From Saccoglossus kowalevskii (lineage: Eukaryota; Hemichordata; Enteropneusta; Harrimaniidae): a stretch of DNA of 64,000 nt. A model generated the notes under the pieces. That model was not told where the DNA came from, did no database searches, and saw nothing but the letters and a program-made list of their open reading frames with translations. Both the position numbers and the translations under genes were made by a program. Positions within the stretch are counted from its first letter, which is position 1, and the number at the start of each line of letters is the position of its first letter. The stretch is from assembly GCF_000003605.2 (NCBI RefSeq), contig NW_003118931.1:427175-491174 (forward strand), read 5' to 3'. This document shows, piece by piece, positions 11,701 through 23,950 of this stretch.

Positions 11701-14700
11701 CAACATTCATAAGTCATCAACATTTTGTATAATCGCTTTGACTTGCTCACATGTCTTAATGTTTTTTTAAAAATAATAATGATGAAAACGATGAAAGCTA
11801 AAGTACATTGGAGATTGATTGCAAGAAAACAATTTGTGTTTCTTGTGAACTTTGAGTTGCAGGTAATACTCATGAGCAAAACTCACATGACCAAGTTGGT
11901 AAAACATGGTGTATGCAGAATCGAAGGCACCCACTTTCTGCGCGACAAACACATCCATATCATGGTCGACCATCAACTAACTTGGTTGACCATGTACGAT
12001 TCACAATTAACAAAACGCATAATCATTGACCATATTCGCGTCTGCCTGGCCTGGTAAATTACTATTGTTATCTGTCATGGTATGAGGTAGATTTGGGAGG
12101 CCAGAGTGATGTACATTTCTCGTCACCTGTGTATCACAGTGATGCGGATAACGACTGGCAAAAATAAAAAAAATGTCAGTATGGCTAACAAACACTAAGC
12201 CAGATGTGATCTAATTTTAGTAAAACACCATGTTAGATACAATGAAGATGTTAACATGGGAAACACTGAAGAAGAACAACTGGTGAGATGATTTGACGAA
12301 AACAACAGACATAACCATACTGGAAAACCAGAGATGAGAAGTAATTCCCCACAAAGGCAAGGACCAAGGCCATGGAAAATATGTACTAGACCATCACAAG
12401 CAGCCAATAGCCAGCAAAAATGGGGAAAAGTTGCAGAAAGTTACCTAATTAAACAATACGGTTGGACACATAATACAATGGTGATTCAATTACGACGACG
12501 ATTGTGTTAAACTGACTACCGCCTTTTGTTAATAACTTATAGTATTGAGGTTTGAATTTGGACTAAACGAACGTAAAGAGAAAATCATGGAAAGACATGA
12601 TCAGGAAATACTCCTTATAATACAGTCATATTTGAATAAAAACACAGCCAACACAGTTGCAAAAAAGTGAATAGCCATGCTCTGAAAATGATTATCCCAT
12701 AACACCCTCAGCATCAGATATGTTCTAATTGTTTCTTGGCGACAGTGAGGAATAGCCACAGAGTTGTGAACACGACCATATTGTGTTCATCATTTATATA
12801 TACACATGTGTATTCCATAGCTAAGTGATTGATATAGCTTAGACCTAAATCCGAAGAATAGTTAACCCAGTGTATTACTGACTCTGTTTTGGATGAATGC
12901 ATGTCATACATTTAGATGATAAGACATACCTTTGAGATGATTATTGGCAGTTGGAACATTGTAGTCTATGAAGTAATGGAGAAGATAATGATTGAAGATT
13001 TTCGACACATTGTCAGAATGGTTACACAGTGTACTATTCAAAAATTCAAGATTGATATGGTTAAGTGTGACATCAATAACACCTCATTTGAATAGCGCCG
13101 AGCACGTGAGATCACGTGACTTACAGTGCCAGATGGACCATGTGAATGTGAAGACTTATGCTACAATTTTGTAAATTATGTTCATTTAGTTGTGTTATGT
13201 CTTTTAAGTAATTAAACAGGGAATTAGATCAGTTTAATATTCGTCTTTGAGATTTTTTTGAATAGTTTTAAGTGTATAAGTGAGGATAAGTAATTTTATT
13301 TTAGACTGTGTTACATTAACATCTACCAACAGGTGAATTGTTTTCTTTATTGCAGAATAATAATTCTAACATATTACGTAACCTTGCTAAGTTTTTGTCT
13401 ATGCATCCAATCAGGGTTTCCGCGTATAAGAAAGGTTTTGAAACATTTTCACATTATCATGGGGTCCTGTATATACGATAGTTTCATCCAAAAGATGATG
13501 GTGTATTGTAAAGAATTAAATAAATAAATAATTAAATTAGTATTTTATTTTCATTGTAATTAATGAATTGATGATACACATTACCCTTAAATAAACCTCT
13601 GAAATTGTTGAAATGAACATGTGAAAATGTGTTTTTATTATTCAAAAACTGTTCCCGTGAAATTTCAATCACATCTGTTATGTATTTTCTTGTTATTCTG
13701 TAGGGTTCTACGAAGCTGTTCAATATAAAAATGGTGAAAATGTTGACATTTATGTTGATAGCTTGGTGTTGCTGAATTATCCATTGCACTGCTTTGATGG
13801 TGAGCCTTATGTGTTTTGTATGATTCTGTCTATATGAATAAGTATAAAAAATATATCAAATGAATATTGTAATATTAGATTTTTCTGTGGCAAGATCGCT
13901 TAAAAATATATTAGATTTGTTCATAATATTACATGCAAGTTGTTACTTTTTGCCATCTTTGGCAGTTGATCCAATTCATCACCAGATTAGCTACAGCTTG
14001 AATACAAGACATTCGATTAAAATTAAAACTAAAAACAGGTGCCCAATAGATCACATTAACACGATGCAATCATATATTTACCGAGGGTGACACGTGAAGT
14101 AACTATTTAATTGAATAAAGTAATGTTTTAGAAATAAAATGTTTAATTTATTAGTATCATTTGATGATCTAGGTTGGTGGCTATCTACAAAACCCGAAGA
14201 CAGTTTTCTAATTAAACTACAACCCTTGAATCAAATGAGCAAGCTGTGGTCAAGCAGATTTGGTGAATTCAACAACAAAACTTTGGGAGTAATAGTGGTA
14301 AGCTGAATTCGTAAATACATATCAATCGTCTGATAGATCATACAATATACATATTGTTTTGTGAAAATAATATAACCATCACATATAGGTTCAAGGTATG
14401 AACAAAACCAAACCAAACTATTGTCATATTCCTCTAGCAATCGGACACGGAAAGTGAATTATATGAGGATTTTGTTGTCAGAGATGGAGAACCTGATGCC
14501 CAGCCGGTTGAAAGACCAGATACACCACTTGCTAGGTTAGTATGAATTGTTTGTGCAGATTACTAAATATTAATGTAACATGGGTTTTTAAGTCGGTGTT
14601 TGTATGTACTTTGAACGGTAACATAAACAGTTCACTTAACAATTTCACCAACAATTAATCTTGTTACGTTAACACAATGAAATTAAAATAACATTATGCA

Positions 14701-15644
14701 TAACCAATATCGGTGAGTGATATATCTTATATATTGCATATTTGTGAAACAAAATGATAGCAAAAATTAAATGTGGCGAAATGTGAACGGTGTCAATGTG
14801 AACGTTGTCAATATGAACGGTGTCTATAGATAAATTAGAGCACTTACACTAACCATTGAACTATCTTTCCAATTGGTACTTAATAAATGTAGAATAACTG
14901 TCGGTGGCCAGATATTTTTAGTTAGAATTCAGCCCGTTAAAATAGTGTTAAAACACGAAACACAAATCTATATCCACATTTATTGTATTACATATTACAC
15001 CTAACTGCACTGAATGATCTTAATAATGTTAACCGATATTTGTCTTTAATACTCAAAGAGGCAGTGCAGAAATAGAAAAGAAGAAAAAGACATTGGAAGA
15101 GTATCATGACAAGTTGTTTGAAGCATTCTCTCAATTTTTGAAAGTTCTATCTGATAGTAATCTGGACAAAAACTCCGTTATTGACAGAAACGAGTTAAGC
15201 AAGGCATTAGAAATGGTAAATTGCTATTTTGGAATTTGATAACTTTTTTTTTCAAAACTTAAAATTCAAATTTTGTTCATTCTAACATATCTGTGCATAC
15301 TTTTATCTAAAGACTGACAAGTCAACATTCACAACAGAACATGCAAGGACACTGTTTGGTGAGCAGTACGACTTCAAGACAGTTTTTGATCTTCTAGATG
15401 TCAATGGCGATGGAAAGGTATAATTTCAGTTCAGCTATTATTGATTATCTATGTTTCACATACTCACTTTTATTTATTTCATTGATTTTACCGTATAATC
15501 CTGCGATTTTCTTTAACGCCTTAAATAAACATTATTTGCATCACTTTGCATAAGTTTGTTTGCATTTAATTAAAAATATACCCGAAATTGTAGGTGTCAT
15601 AAGTCATATATTTATTTCTATACTATAACTATAATGTATATATC

Positions 15645-15724
<80 letters not shown>

Positions 15725-17556
15725 AGTTTCATACATTATTATTCATACGGTGATCATTATGCGACGCAATGCCAATTTTCTAGGATAAACGCCGATTCCC
15801 TGAACAAAAATGTTAATCTAATTGTTGACACAATGATTGGCTCACTGACTGGTTGATTATGAGTATCGCTCAAATGTATAATTGTAGACGGTTATTCTCT
15901 CGCACTCGAACTACCGTTGAATACGGGATTTGACCTGCCGCCTTGAGTGTTATACAATGTAGAACAATTGTAAAAGCTGGTGTTATTTCTTTAGTACATT
16001 ATTGAATAGGGTTTTTTGCTGCTGTCCTTTCTTTGCCAAAATGCCAAGCGATAGCAATATTTACAGTCACGCGCATGTTATATGAAAACATCACTTTCTT
16101 TTAGATAAATTACTACGAGCTGATTACATTTGCTCAGAAGAGGGGAATTGATGTACAGAGTCGTTTTACTGGTTACGATCGAACAGAGATAACCGGCATC
16201 GGAGGGTTTTTAGGATCAATCATGGAGTCTATGACAATTAACTTACAGCGGACTAGCTTTACTGTGAGTATATACCATGACCTCATGTTACAATTGTTCT
16301 GTTCTCAGCCATTAACCCTATAATATCGGATTCAATAATAACAAGTTCAATAATAATAATTACGTTCCATGGTAAAATATGTAAAGGATATGTATAAATC
16401 AATAATTATGTGACACTTTTGAAACAAAAAATTGTGGTAATTTGTTTGTCCCTATTTTAGATCGTATTACCGCGACTAACTTTAACACAAAGATATGAAT
16501 GTTAAAATAAATTTGAAAAAGCAAGTTGTTCGTGAATGAATATTGTGTGGTCTGTCAATGCCTTTTTCCTTATTCCTAACCTGACTGAATAATATCCCGG
16601 CTAGAATAGCAGTGTTATTATAACATACCAACTGTTTATGCGTTTACTCAGTGTCATCACTGCAATCGTTTATTACATCTATTATGGGCTCAAATGATAA
16701 TTACTACACTAGCTTAATGATTTGGTGGTGCATTAACATATTTATGGTTTGAGACGCAAGTTGATGACATGTATATTCATTATCTAGCAAACGTTACGAA
16801 CTAGAATTTTGACATCAAACATTTACAGAAATATTCAGATTTACTACAATTTAAAAAATTCAAACCTATTACTGTGATCTTATTTCAAAGATACAACAGA
16901 AAATACATGGTGCTATTAATAGTTACTAGTGATAAGCTACCCTCATCCTCGGTTTAAAATGAATACATTATTGTTCATATATATTCACATATAAAATAAC
17001 AAAATATATTAACCAAACTTGATTAATGATTTTGTTGTTGTGCTGGTAATTTCAGGCAAATGACGTCGATCGTACTATTGGTGTTGATGTGGGTTATATT
17101 GGCAGTTTGGATATGGATTTGACCCCTGAAGATAATCTATATGCAATTAAGGTATTATCTTCTTCCAGTATATCTTCAACACTCAAAGTAATGAGTAAAT
17201 ATCATTGAATCCGCCGTCGCTGCATACAATGCAATGACTGTTGATTGTATTATGATGACTCATGTGTGGTGTATCTTATTTTTATTATTATAAAATTTAG
17301 ATGTTTAAATATTCAACTGAGACGATAATATTACGTCATTGAATATTCAAGTGGTTTCCAATGGAATAAAAGCAGTGTTTACATTATCCTCACTTTTGAG
17401 TTTATGCTTTGCAGGGACCAAGTCGCTCTACTGCCCCCATAATCATATACCAATATTATTAAATCATCTCTTTATGTTTCTCAACAGCAAGGTATGGTTG
17501 GAACACTCCGATATTTGAGATACTACGTGAAGAAATTTAACTCATCTGTGAAATAA
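8797..17556 (+). CDS. Gene 1: myristoylation-signal patatin-like phospholipase with two internal EF-hands (12 coding exons)
   Basis: Exons: 8797-8961, 9224-9371, 10506-10642, 11325-11460, 13704-13799, 14173-14297, 14438-14535, 15059-15215, 15313-15417, 16105-16263, 17056-17151, 17488-17556; all introns are GT-AG and phases match, giving 496 codons. Start: MGAAESK, a Src-like N-myristoylation signal, with purine at -3 and G at +4. Patatin motifs: GGGVKG (42-47, oxyanion hole), GGSIG (Ser73 nucleophile), Asp214 in DSL where DG[GA] is usual. EF-hand loops: 336-347 (N-x-D-x-N-S...E) and 383-394 (D-x-N-x-D-G...E). The final patatin segment, 'RTIGVDVGYIGSLDMDL' onward (448-496), follows the EF-hands. 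Expected role: calcium-responsive lipid acyl hydrolase at a membrane. The DSL change may lower or alter activity. Paralog of gene 2, roughly three quarters identical by eye. Motif reading strong; substrate unknown. Confidence 0.9.
10780..10920. repeat. Dispersed repeat with 'tacgcgcgtaagcgtcc' core, copy 1 (gene 1 intron 3)
   Basis: It matches 52208-52362 in gene 2 intron 7: 'aggaaa.g.gaa', 'tacgcgcgtaagcgtcc.ctaat', 'cgtcggtcg.tact', 'tgtactgt.ttcgtgcatactttg', 'tcgtaata'. Because the two copies lie in non-equivalent introns, this is an independent interspersed repeat and not inherited from the gene duplication. Confidence 0.6.
14438..15417 (+). other. Gene 1 insert region: linker plus two EF-hands (exons 7-9)
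   Basis: Exon 7 encodes an acidic, probably flexible linker (residues 270-302). Exon 8 encodes a charged helix with a KKKK run followed by EF-hand loop 1 (336-347). Exon 9 ends within EF-hand loop 2, whose last five positions, including Glu394, are encoded by exon 10 at 16105. The EF pair lies between the strand ending 'TLGVIV' (264-269) and the C-terminal patatin helix and strand. Confidence 0.8.
15645..15722. repeat. (AT)n microsatellite in gene 1 intron 9
   Basis: An almost pure AT dinucleotide run of about 78 bp. The equivalent intron of gene 2 has none. Confidence 0.97.
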
Positions 17557-17604
17557 GAGATACATGATGTCGAACAACATGGTATGATTACTCACGACTG
17601 TAAT

Positions 17605-17610
17605 AATAAA
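17605..17610 (+). terminator. Candidate polyadenylation signal of gene 1
   Basis: AATAAA lies 49 bases after the stop codon of gene 1. It is the first canonical signal downstream, so a short 3' UTR is likely. Confidence 0.5.
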
Positions 17611-18300
17611 ATGTACCGAACAATTGAATACGGATTGAACTAACATTAGTTTACATGGTGTATTAGGGAGCCCGATTTACAAACTCATACTCGATATATA
17701 ATTGGATATCAGACTTTATTTTACTAATTGCTGGGTAAATGATAGAATAGATTATATTCTACAGAAGAATTCATCCATTAATACCAATTATATGACCTTG
17801 GGTAAAACTCGTAAATACTGTTTATCTCTATAGATTTAGTTATATATTAAGTTATACATAGAAGTGCATAGACTTGTTAATTATGATAATACGTTTCTAT
17901 GTACCGTTGATGTAATTGATTAGTAAGCTTATATATATATATATACGATGGTATAATGAAGATTGGCAAGTTCGTAATAGACACATATTTGGAATTATAT
18001 TGAAGCTTTCAACTTGATACTTAAATGTTAATCTTAGTTAGTAAATGTATTTAGAAATAAAAAGTGATCCAATACTGCATGTCATCTCTTTTTATTTACC
18101 ACACTTTGCAATTAAAATTTCAAACAAGAAACGACAAAAAACGATTTTACAACGATGGTACATTTTTATTTTTGAAGAAGGTACTAATAATTACTATGAC
18201 TGTTTTTGTCTGAGTAGTAAATTAGCACAATAGATTCGATACTCTATATTACTTGCTCGGTCTCAAAGTTTTATAATAACCGACATAGTTTATAACGTTG
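17611..18300. other. Intergenic DNA, nothing recognised
   Basis: AT-rich sequence after gene 1. It has no motif-bearing open frame and only a short TA run near 17932-17944. Confidence 0.5.
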
Positions 18301-18515
18301 TCACTTTTTTAATCGCGGATTGGTCGCTCTTACGCTTTCCTGGCAGGATACTCTCTGTGGTAATAAACCGTTTGAAGGTATTATAAGCTGTCTGCTTTGA
18401 AACACTACGTCAATCTCCAATCTCAGCAAATTACAGTCCACGAAAATACAAATCGACAACTCTTGTTCTCACTTCAACTGGTATTTCGACTGCTTGCTTT
18501 TCCATCGTGGTGTTT
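18300..18515 (-). pseudogene. Transposase helix-turn-helix fragment (Tc1/paired-like), decayed
   Basis: On the minus strand, 'PVEVRTRVVDLYFRG' is followed, across in-frame stops and a shift, by pieces readable as 'AEIGDWR', 'VSKQTAYNTFKRF' and 'KRKSDQSAIKK'. This order (basic start, 'R.RVVDLY..G', 'EIG....VS..T....' helix-turn-helix) is that of the N-terminal DNA-binding domain of Tc1/mariner-type transposases and their PAX-like relatives. No DDE catalytic domain follows. The identification rests on a short, damaged stretch. Confidence 0.4.
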
Positions 18516-19635
18516 AAACACCTTGTAGACACGCGATCACACAAAAATGACTGAAACACAGACGCGCCACAAAGTCTGAGGGTATCAGACTTTGTATCAA
18601 AAATAGAAAACATTAATCTTGTGGGCAATATCTGTCAATCATTCATCTGATTTGCAGCCGATGTTTATATTTCTAGTTACAGCTTATGTGAATGTGAAAA
18701 CAAAGTGTGTAACCTATTGTGGAATGTTATCTATATCTAGCACTACTTCAGCGTCAAATCAGTGCCTGGAATTGCTGTAAATTATTTGTCATAGACAATG
18801 TCCTCGTTCTGCTCCCGCGTTGACTGTCCATGCTGTCGAAATCCTCTTCAAATGACCCATATCTGAAAATGTGTGGAATTACTATTCATATTAGTATCCT
18901 TCTTATTTGAATAATTCAAGCAAAAAATATTTCTACAACGAGATAGCAATTTTCTGTGGCAGTGAATTACATACAATGTTTGTGGATTTACCAAAATTAG
19001 TATTGTTTCAGTCATTCTCTGAAAGATATTATCTTTGTAAATGTTGCTGCACTGCAGTAAGTTATTATCAACATTGAATAGCAAGTTGAAATTTCTTTAC
19101 TACAATAGAGATTGTTTTGATACATTCGAAACGCATCCAGACTTCATGTCGCCAACATCCAACCAGTCATCGTGTTGCGGAGTAAGCCCGGGAGTAAGCA
19201 CGGATTGACGACCCCCGCCTTCGATTCGCGAAAAAATAGTCGATCATAGCGAACAGTATTGATGTGACGTAATCAACTGCTTATAATATATGTAATAAAT
19301 TGATATCAACAGATGAATTATAAACGTGGTGCTGGCAGTCCTTCGGAATGCGTGAAGCTTACTGACAACGTATTGCAGTACATCGAACTATACAAGAAGA
19401 CCAAGCCAAATATTTAAATGAAGGTGATTAGAAGGAAGTTGGCTGTTGTCATGACAACGATGGGTTATATTTTTTTCCGATTTTACCACCCAACTAGAGT
19501 GACGGTATCGGCACAGCTAGGAAAATCAAAGACAAATTAATACGGTAGGCTGGTTGTTGATCCCCTCCGCAATATATGACAAACTTTTTATTTCCGTTTT
19601 GCATTTGTATTTTCTAGATTCTTCGCAAAATGTAC
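18516..19635. other. Intergenic DNA, nothing recognised
   Basis: There is no coding signal, repeat pair or RNA gene that I can support here. Confidence 0.45.
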
Positions 19636-19740
19636 AGTTCATTCAAAGTTCGAAGTTGCGTGGGACTTACGTTGATACAGTGCAACAATGTCCGCGCAGG
19701 TGATCTCTCGTCGGCACGCCACTTAGCCCAAATAAAAAGC
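19636..19740. repeat. Dispersed repeat with 'cgttgatacagtg' core, copy 1
   Basis: It shares 'attcaaagtt', 'tgggacttacgttgatacagtg', 'aacaatgt' and 'ggtgatctct' with 26435-26530. Short reading frames of both copies translate to similar peptides ('TLLHCIN'), but there is no sign of a protein family. Confidence 0.55.
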
Positions 19741-20740
19741 TGGTAAAACTCGGGTAATTTTCGCACCAAATCCACCGCGAGATAATTCGTCTTGCGCATA
19801 ACGGAGGACGATTTGGGTTCCGTGCGAATCTCCCGTTTTCATAAAAATCGTATTCGAACTTCATGGCTAGCTAATTTTGCGTGGTGACGAGCATACAGGC
19901 ATTTGTCAAATGTAAAATAATCGCTAATTAAAATACATTAAAAGATATTCGAAGACTACGAAGTAGTATAAATCAAACAAGTCAAGGGATTTATACCAGC
20001 TAATATACGCACAGAAAACGGGAATAATACCATATGTGTGGACAAATATTGGCCATGTATTTGTGAGTAAATACCTGTCGTTTAATTAATTTCCGCCTCT
20101 ATAAGGTTGTTAAATTGAGAGAATAAATATGTCAACAAATATTTGATAATTCTTTAGGTGCAATTAACTCGTCTTTGATCAACTTCCACCAGTTGTTAAA
20201 ATTATGAAATAAATATACTGGTATCATTGGATATTTGATTTAAGTGTGAAACTTTCTAACACAATGTTAACTGCTGAATTCGAACCCTCAATCAACAATT
20301 CCACGGACACAGTATAAATAACACTATACCAGTCCACAGAAGATATTCGTTTGTTGCCTGAATTGTTTTCGTAATATAGAGAAAGCTATTGTGACACTTT
20401 AATAGCTAGCAAAACTTGCCTTGAGTCTTCTGTTTAATATTGTACCGATCTGGTAACTGTTATTTTAATATTTATTCATTAAGTTCTACATGGTGAAGTT
20501 TCCTGATGTTTATTATTTTTTTCGCGACGATTGAGGGGGTTTCAGTTTATTTGGTTTAAGTTTTTTACGGTAGTTCTGAGCGGAACTCAAACCCACTGAC
20601 TTTTGAAGCTAATCTTGTTTCATCTCGATGGAAAGCTTGTGTACCCACCACGACGTTGGTCGTTGAGTGGTGTTCATTTTTTTAACTACTTCAATGTCCC
20701 AATTAGTTGAACGGGGAAGCCCAAACGATTGCTCCGGTTC
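19741..20740. other. Intergenic DNA, nothing recognised
   Basis: AT-rich, without coding or RNA-gene signal. Confidence 0.45.
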
Positions 20741-20826
20741 CGGTGAATGTGTATCTAGTAGGATTCGAACCCCTGGTGTTTGTATCAGGTAGGTTTTCAT
20801 CGTTTCCGATGTTTGCTACACCGTAA
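20741..20826 (-). repeat. Possible tRNA-derived SINE head
   Basis: The minus strand has a perfect B-box (GGTTCGAATCC, complement of 20760-20770) about 40 bases after an A-box-like TAGCnnA, and the outer ends pair over about six of seven positions (GTGTAGC with GATACAC). The inner arms do not fold as a proper tRNA, so a decayed tRNA-derived repeat is more likely than a functional tRNA. Confidence 0.25.
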
Positions 20827-21356
20827 TATGCAACCACTTACCGTTTTATTGTGATTTTGTGAGTGTCCATTAATGTCCTCCTCGTCCGTCAAGCCATGAC
20901 CTATGTTCAACCACACGGCCATGTTGCAGCGAAGTGCGTGGCCCTTGGCGTGACCCGACTGAATATATGATCGTTCTGTTCAACTGTTAAGCTAGGATTT
21001 ATTACCGTTGTTATATTATATTGTCACGTGATTTGTTCCACTTTATTTGTAATGTCTAAAGTAACTTTATTGTAATTTGTATATACCAAGCAAACGACCC
21101 CGATTAAAGGGCATGGCTTCTGGAATTGTGCCGGTCGCGTTGTTTGTGGCGTTAGAGTAATTCCACTAGGATGCAAACGACCAACTCTGAAACACATTTA
21201 ATCATTTAGAAGGCAGATATATGTGTATCGTAACAATATTGACATCAATGGTTTTTTACCTATAACATATGACGTTTTCACATACAATATTCATGTTTCC
21301 ACTGACAAGCTACAGTGTTTTCTTATAGAAAACACGGACATATTCGTAAAACTACT
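20827..21356. other. Intergenic DNA, nothing recognised
   Basis: No gene or repeat is supported in this stretch. Confidence 0.4.
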
Positions 21357-22108
21357 AAGAAATTCAGCCCATTGTTACGCAAATTAACACCAACACAACT
21401 GGTAGCAATGATAGCGAAAGACATAGAGAAATTGTCGTTACTGTAAATACTGATAAAATCATATATAATAATATTAGTATTAACAATGACGATGCAATTG
21501 ACACTCAAACAGTAAATGCAACGGTTCACACTAATGACACTAAACACAATGAAAATGAACAACTGATAACAGATTTACTTACCACTGAAAAAATCGTCAC
21601 TGATAAAGATTATGTAGGAAGTAATATTTTTATTGATGAAGTGGGGATACTAACCCCTTCGTCAATCACTGGGGGTACACTGTGTACCACGATTCATCAC
21701 TCACAATCACCTTCAGTGACAGTTTAGGGCGAAACCAATCAGTCACCAAGGCATACAATGCAACAAGTATTTTGCAACGTGACGGTGGTAAATCCCCCAG
21801 CCGTTGCAGAGAATCCCGACCCCCTGATAATTCCTTTCCTCCAACACCAGATTTAGAGTTTAGCCAAGACGACACCCCAGGCATCATGAATGATGACTCG
21901 CAAGATTTATTGTCATGTTCATCAGTACGTGAACGCACTACATACATAAAAAAACAGCCTGAAACCTGTGAGTGTGAATGATGACAAAGTTTCCGTCTTG
22001 TTAGACACACCAAGTTTAAATGAACAAGTAAAATCCATATCAAACACATCTATTGAAGAATTCATAGTGGATACAATGCACTCAAAAATATTCATTTCAA
22101 AATGTTTT
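21357..22108 (+). pseudogene. Coding-like Ser/Thr/Asn/Asp-rich stretch, unknown family
   Basis: Two successive frames are open without an ATG. One runs from about 21357 to 21726, very rich in Asn, Thr, Asp and Ile; a second, 21682-21981, contains 'SRPPDNSFPPTPDLEF' and ends 'ETCECE'; a third short one follows, with 'VLLDTPSLNEQV' and 'SISNTSIEEFIVD'. The even composition and overlapping frames suggest one frameshifted, low-complexity coding region, perhaps a retroelement ORF lying just upstream of the Ty3/Gypsy fragment. I recognise no domain. Confidence 0.3.
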
Positions 22109-22379
22109 GAGTTTTAACCAGACCTCAAAGTTCTGGCTAAATGCCTGATAACTTATAGAAACTCGACAAAACTCACAACATCTCAAAAAGCACGCATTCT
22201 GAAATTGGTAAATTGGTAAATGTGGTATATTGAGCTTGGGTCGTATTTAATGACGTGTACTTTATTACTTCGACTGCACATGAGTAATCAGAACGCCGCC
22301 ATTACTGTAATAAACCAGTTGTGTTGTTTATACCAAACTTGTATTCTTTAGCCTGTTACGGCCTTCACTGCACCCAAGA

Positions 22380-23950
22380 ACCCAACAATTTGGCGACGAG
22401 GAGTAACTTTGACGTACAGAAAACCGTCAGAGACAGCTACAGTGCGCTGGGAAAGGTGGATAGCAAGATTCGATAATTATCTTGTAGCCAAGAATATTAC
22501 ACAGGATGCGAGGAAAAGAGCTCTCCTACTTCACCTAGCGGAGGAAGAAGCTTTTGAAATTCACTACCATCAAGCTGCATGTTAATCCTGAGATAACACC
22601 GAGATATTTGAAAGCACAAACTGTACCATTGCCCTCCAAGATAAAGTAGATAAAGAGATTGATCACTTAAAACAGAAAGGAGTCATTAGACCTGTATCTT
22701 ACTCAGATTGGGCTTCACCAGTTGTACCTGTACTTAAAGCGACAGGTGATGTTCGCATATGTGGTGACTACAAACAAACTTTAAACAAAGCCTTATGTGT
22801 TGACAGATACTCAATACCCAATGTTGAATATTTGTATGCAAAGCTTGTTGGGGGTAAATTCTTCACTAAGTTAGATTTGAGTCATGCTTATCAGCAATTG
22901 CTATTAGATGAGGAGTCACAGAACTTGACAGCCATCAATACTAACAAAGGTATGTATGCATACACACGTTTACCCTACGGTATATCAGCAGCACCAGGAA
23001 TTTCCCAGAGAACAATGGAACAGACAGTTCAAGGTATACCAATCACATCAGTTTAAATCGATGATATACTGGTTTTTGGACTTACCGAAAAAGAGCATGA
23101 AGGAAATTTAGATAAAGTTTTGGATGGAAGGTCCACAAAGGTGGACTCAAACTAAAACGAGACAAGTGTGTGTTCAAGAGATCATCAGTCACTTACCTAG
23201 GACATTGCATTGATTCTACTGGTATCCTTCCTACAGAAGAAAAGGTGGCAGCCATACAGAAAGCTCCAGCGCCTCAGAACAGAGAAGGGCTTAAAAGTTA
23301 TTTTGGTCTCTTAAATTACTATCGTAGGTTCTTGAAGAATCTTAGCACTGTTTTGGCACCACTGTATCAACTTGGACATCAGAACACCAAGTGGCAGTGA
23401 GGGAAAATCAGCAGGAAGTATTCAGCAAATTAAAGGAACTATTACAGTCGTCTCAATTGTTAGTATACTATGACAGTGGTTTGAAACTAATCTTGGATTG
23501 TGATGCTTCTCCATATGGCATTGGAGTACTTTCCCATAGAATGCCAAATGGAATGGAACAGCCCATAACTTTTGCCTCTCGCACACTAGCACCTGCAGAG
23601 AAGCGATATGCCCAGATAGGACGAGAAGGACTAGCAATTGTGTTTGGTGTTACCAAATTTCATAAGTACCTATATGGGCGTGAATTTAGCATCAAAACAG
23701 ACCATAAGCCATTACTTGGTCTGTTAAAGGAAGATAAAGCTGTATCACAGTTGGCAAGTGCCAGAATTCAGCGATGGGCACTTACACTAGCCAATTATCA
23801 ATACCAGTTAGAGTATGAACCAGGATCTAATATGGGAAATGCAGATGGATTAAGTCGCTTACCCATAAATGAACAACCAGGCAGTTCACTGTCCCTGAAG
23901 AGGTGGTTCTTACATTATCAATGCTAGGAGGGAGAGGAGGGAGACACAGT
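22380..23950 (+). mobile_element. Internally deleted Ty3/Gypsy retrotransposon (gag start joined to RT-RNase H)
   Basis: In order: a possible primer-binding region ('tttggcgacgaggag', 22388-22402); a gag N-terminal remnant (about 22405-22582) with 'RWERWIARFDNYL'; then, with no protease or zinc knuckle, reverse transcriptase from about 22583 ('GVIRPVSYSDWASPVVPV', 'GGKFFTKLDLSHAYQQLLL', 'RLPYGISAAP'); a stop codon at 23054-23056 at the Tyr of the YIDD catalytic box; the thumb ('YLGHCID', 'LLNYYRRFL'); a further frame break near 23398; and RNase H (23391-23927) with '[15 protein letters not shown]', '[15 protein letters not shown]' and '[11 protein letters not shown]'. A purine run (23925-23942) looks like the polypurine tract. 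No integrase is present. It is non-functional. Confidence 0.85.

Noticed and set aside
11725-12057. A 110-codon frame in gene 1 intron 4
   Set aside because: No motif, no counterpart in gene 2, and it overlaps an opposite-strand frame of similar length.
20741-20826. A functional tRNA gene
   Set aside because: B-box and acceptor pairing are present, but the D, anticodon and T arms do not form; kept only as a possible SINE head.
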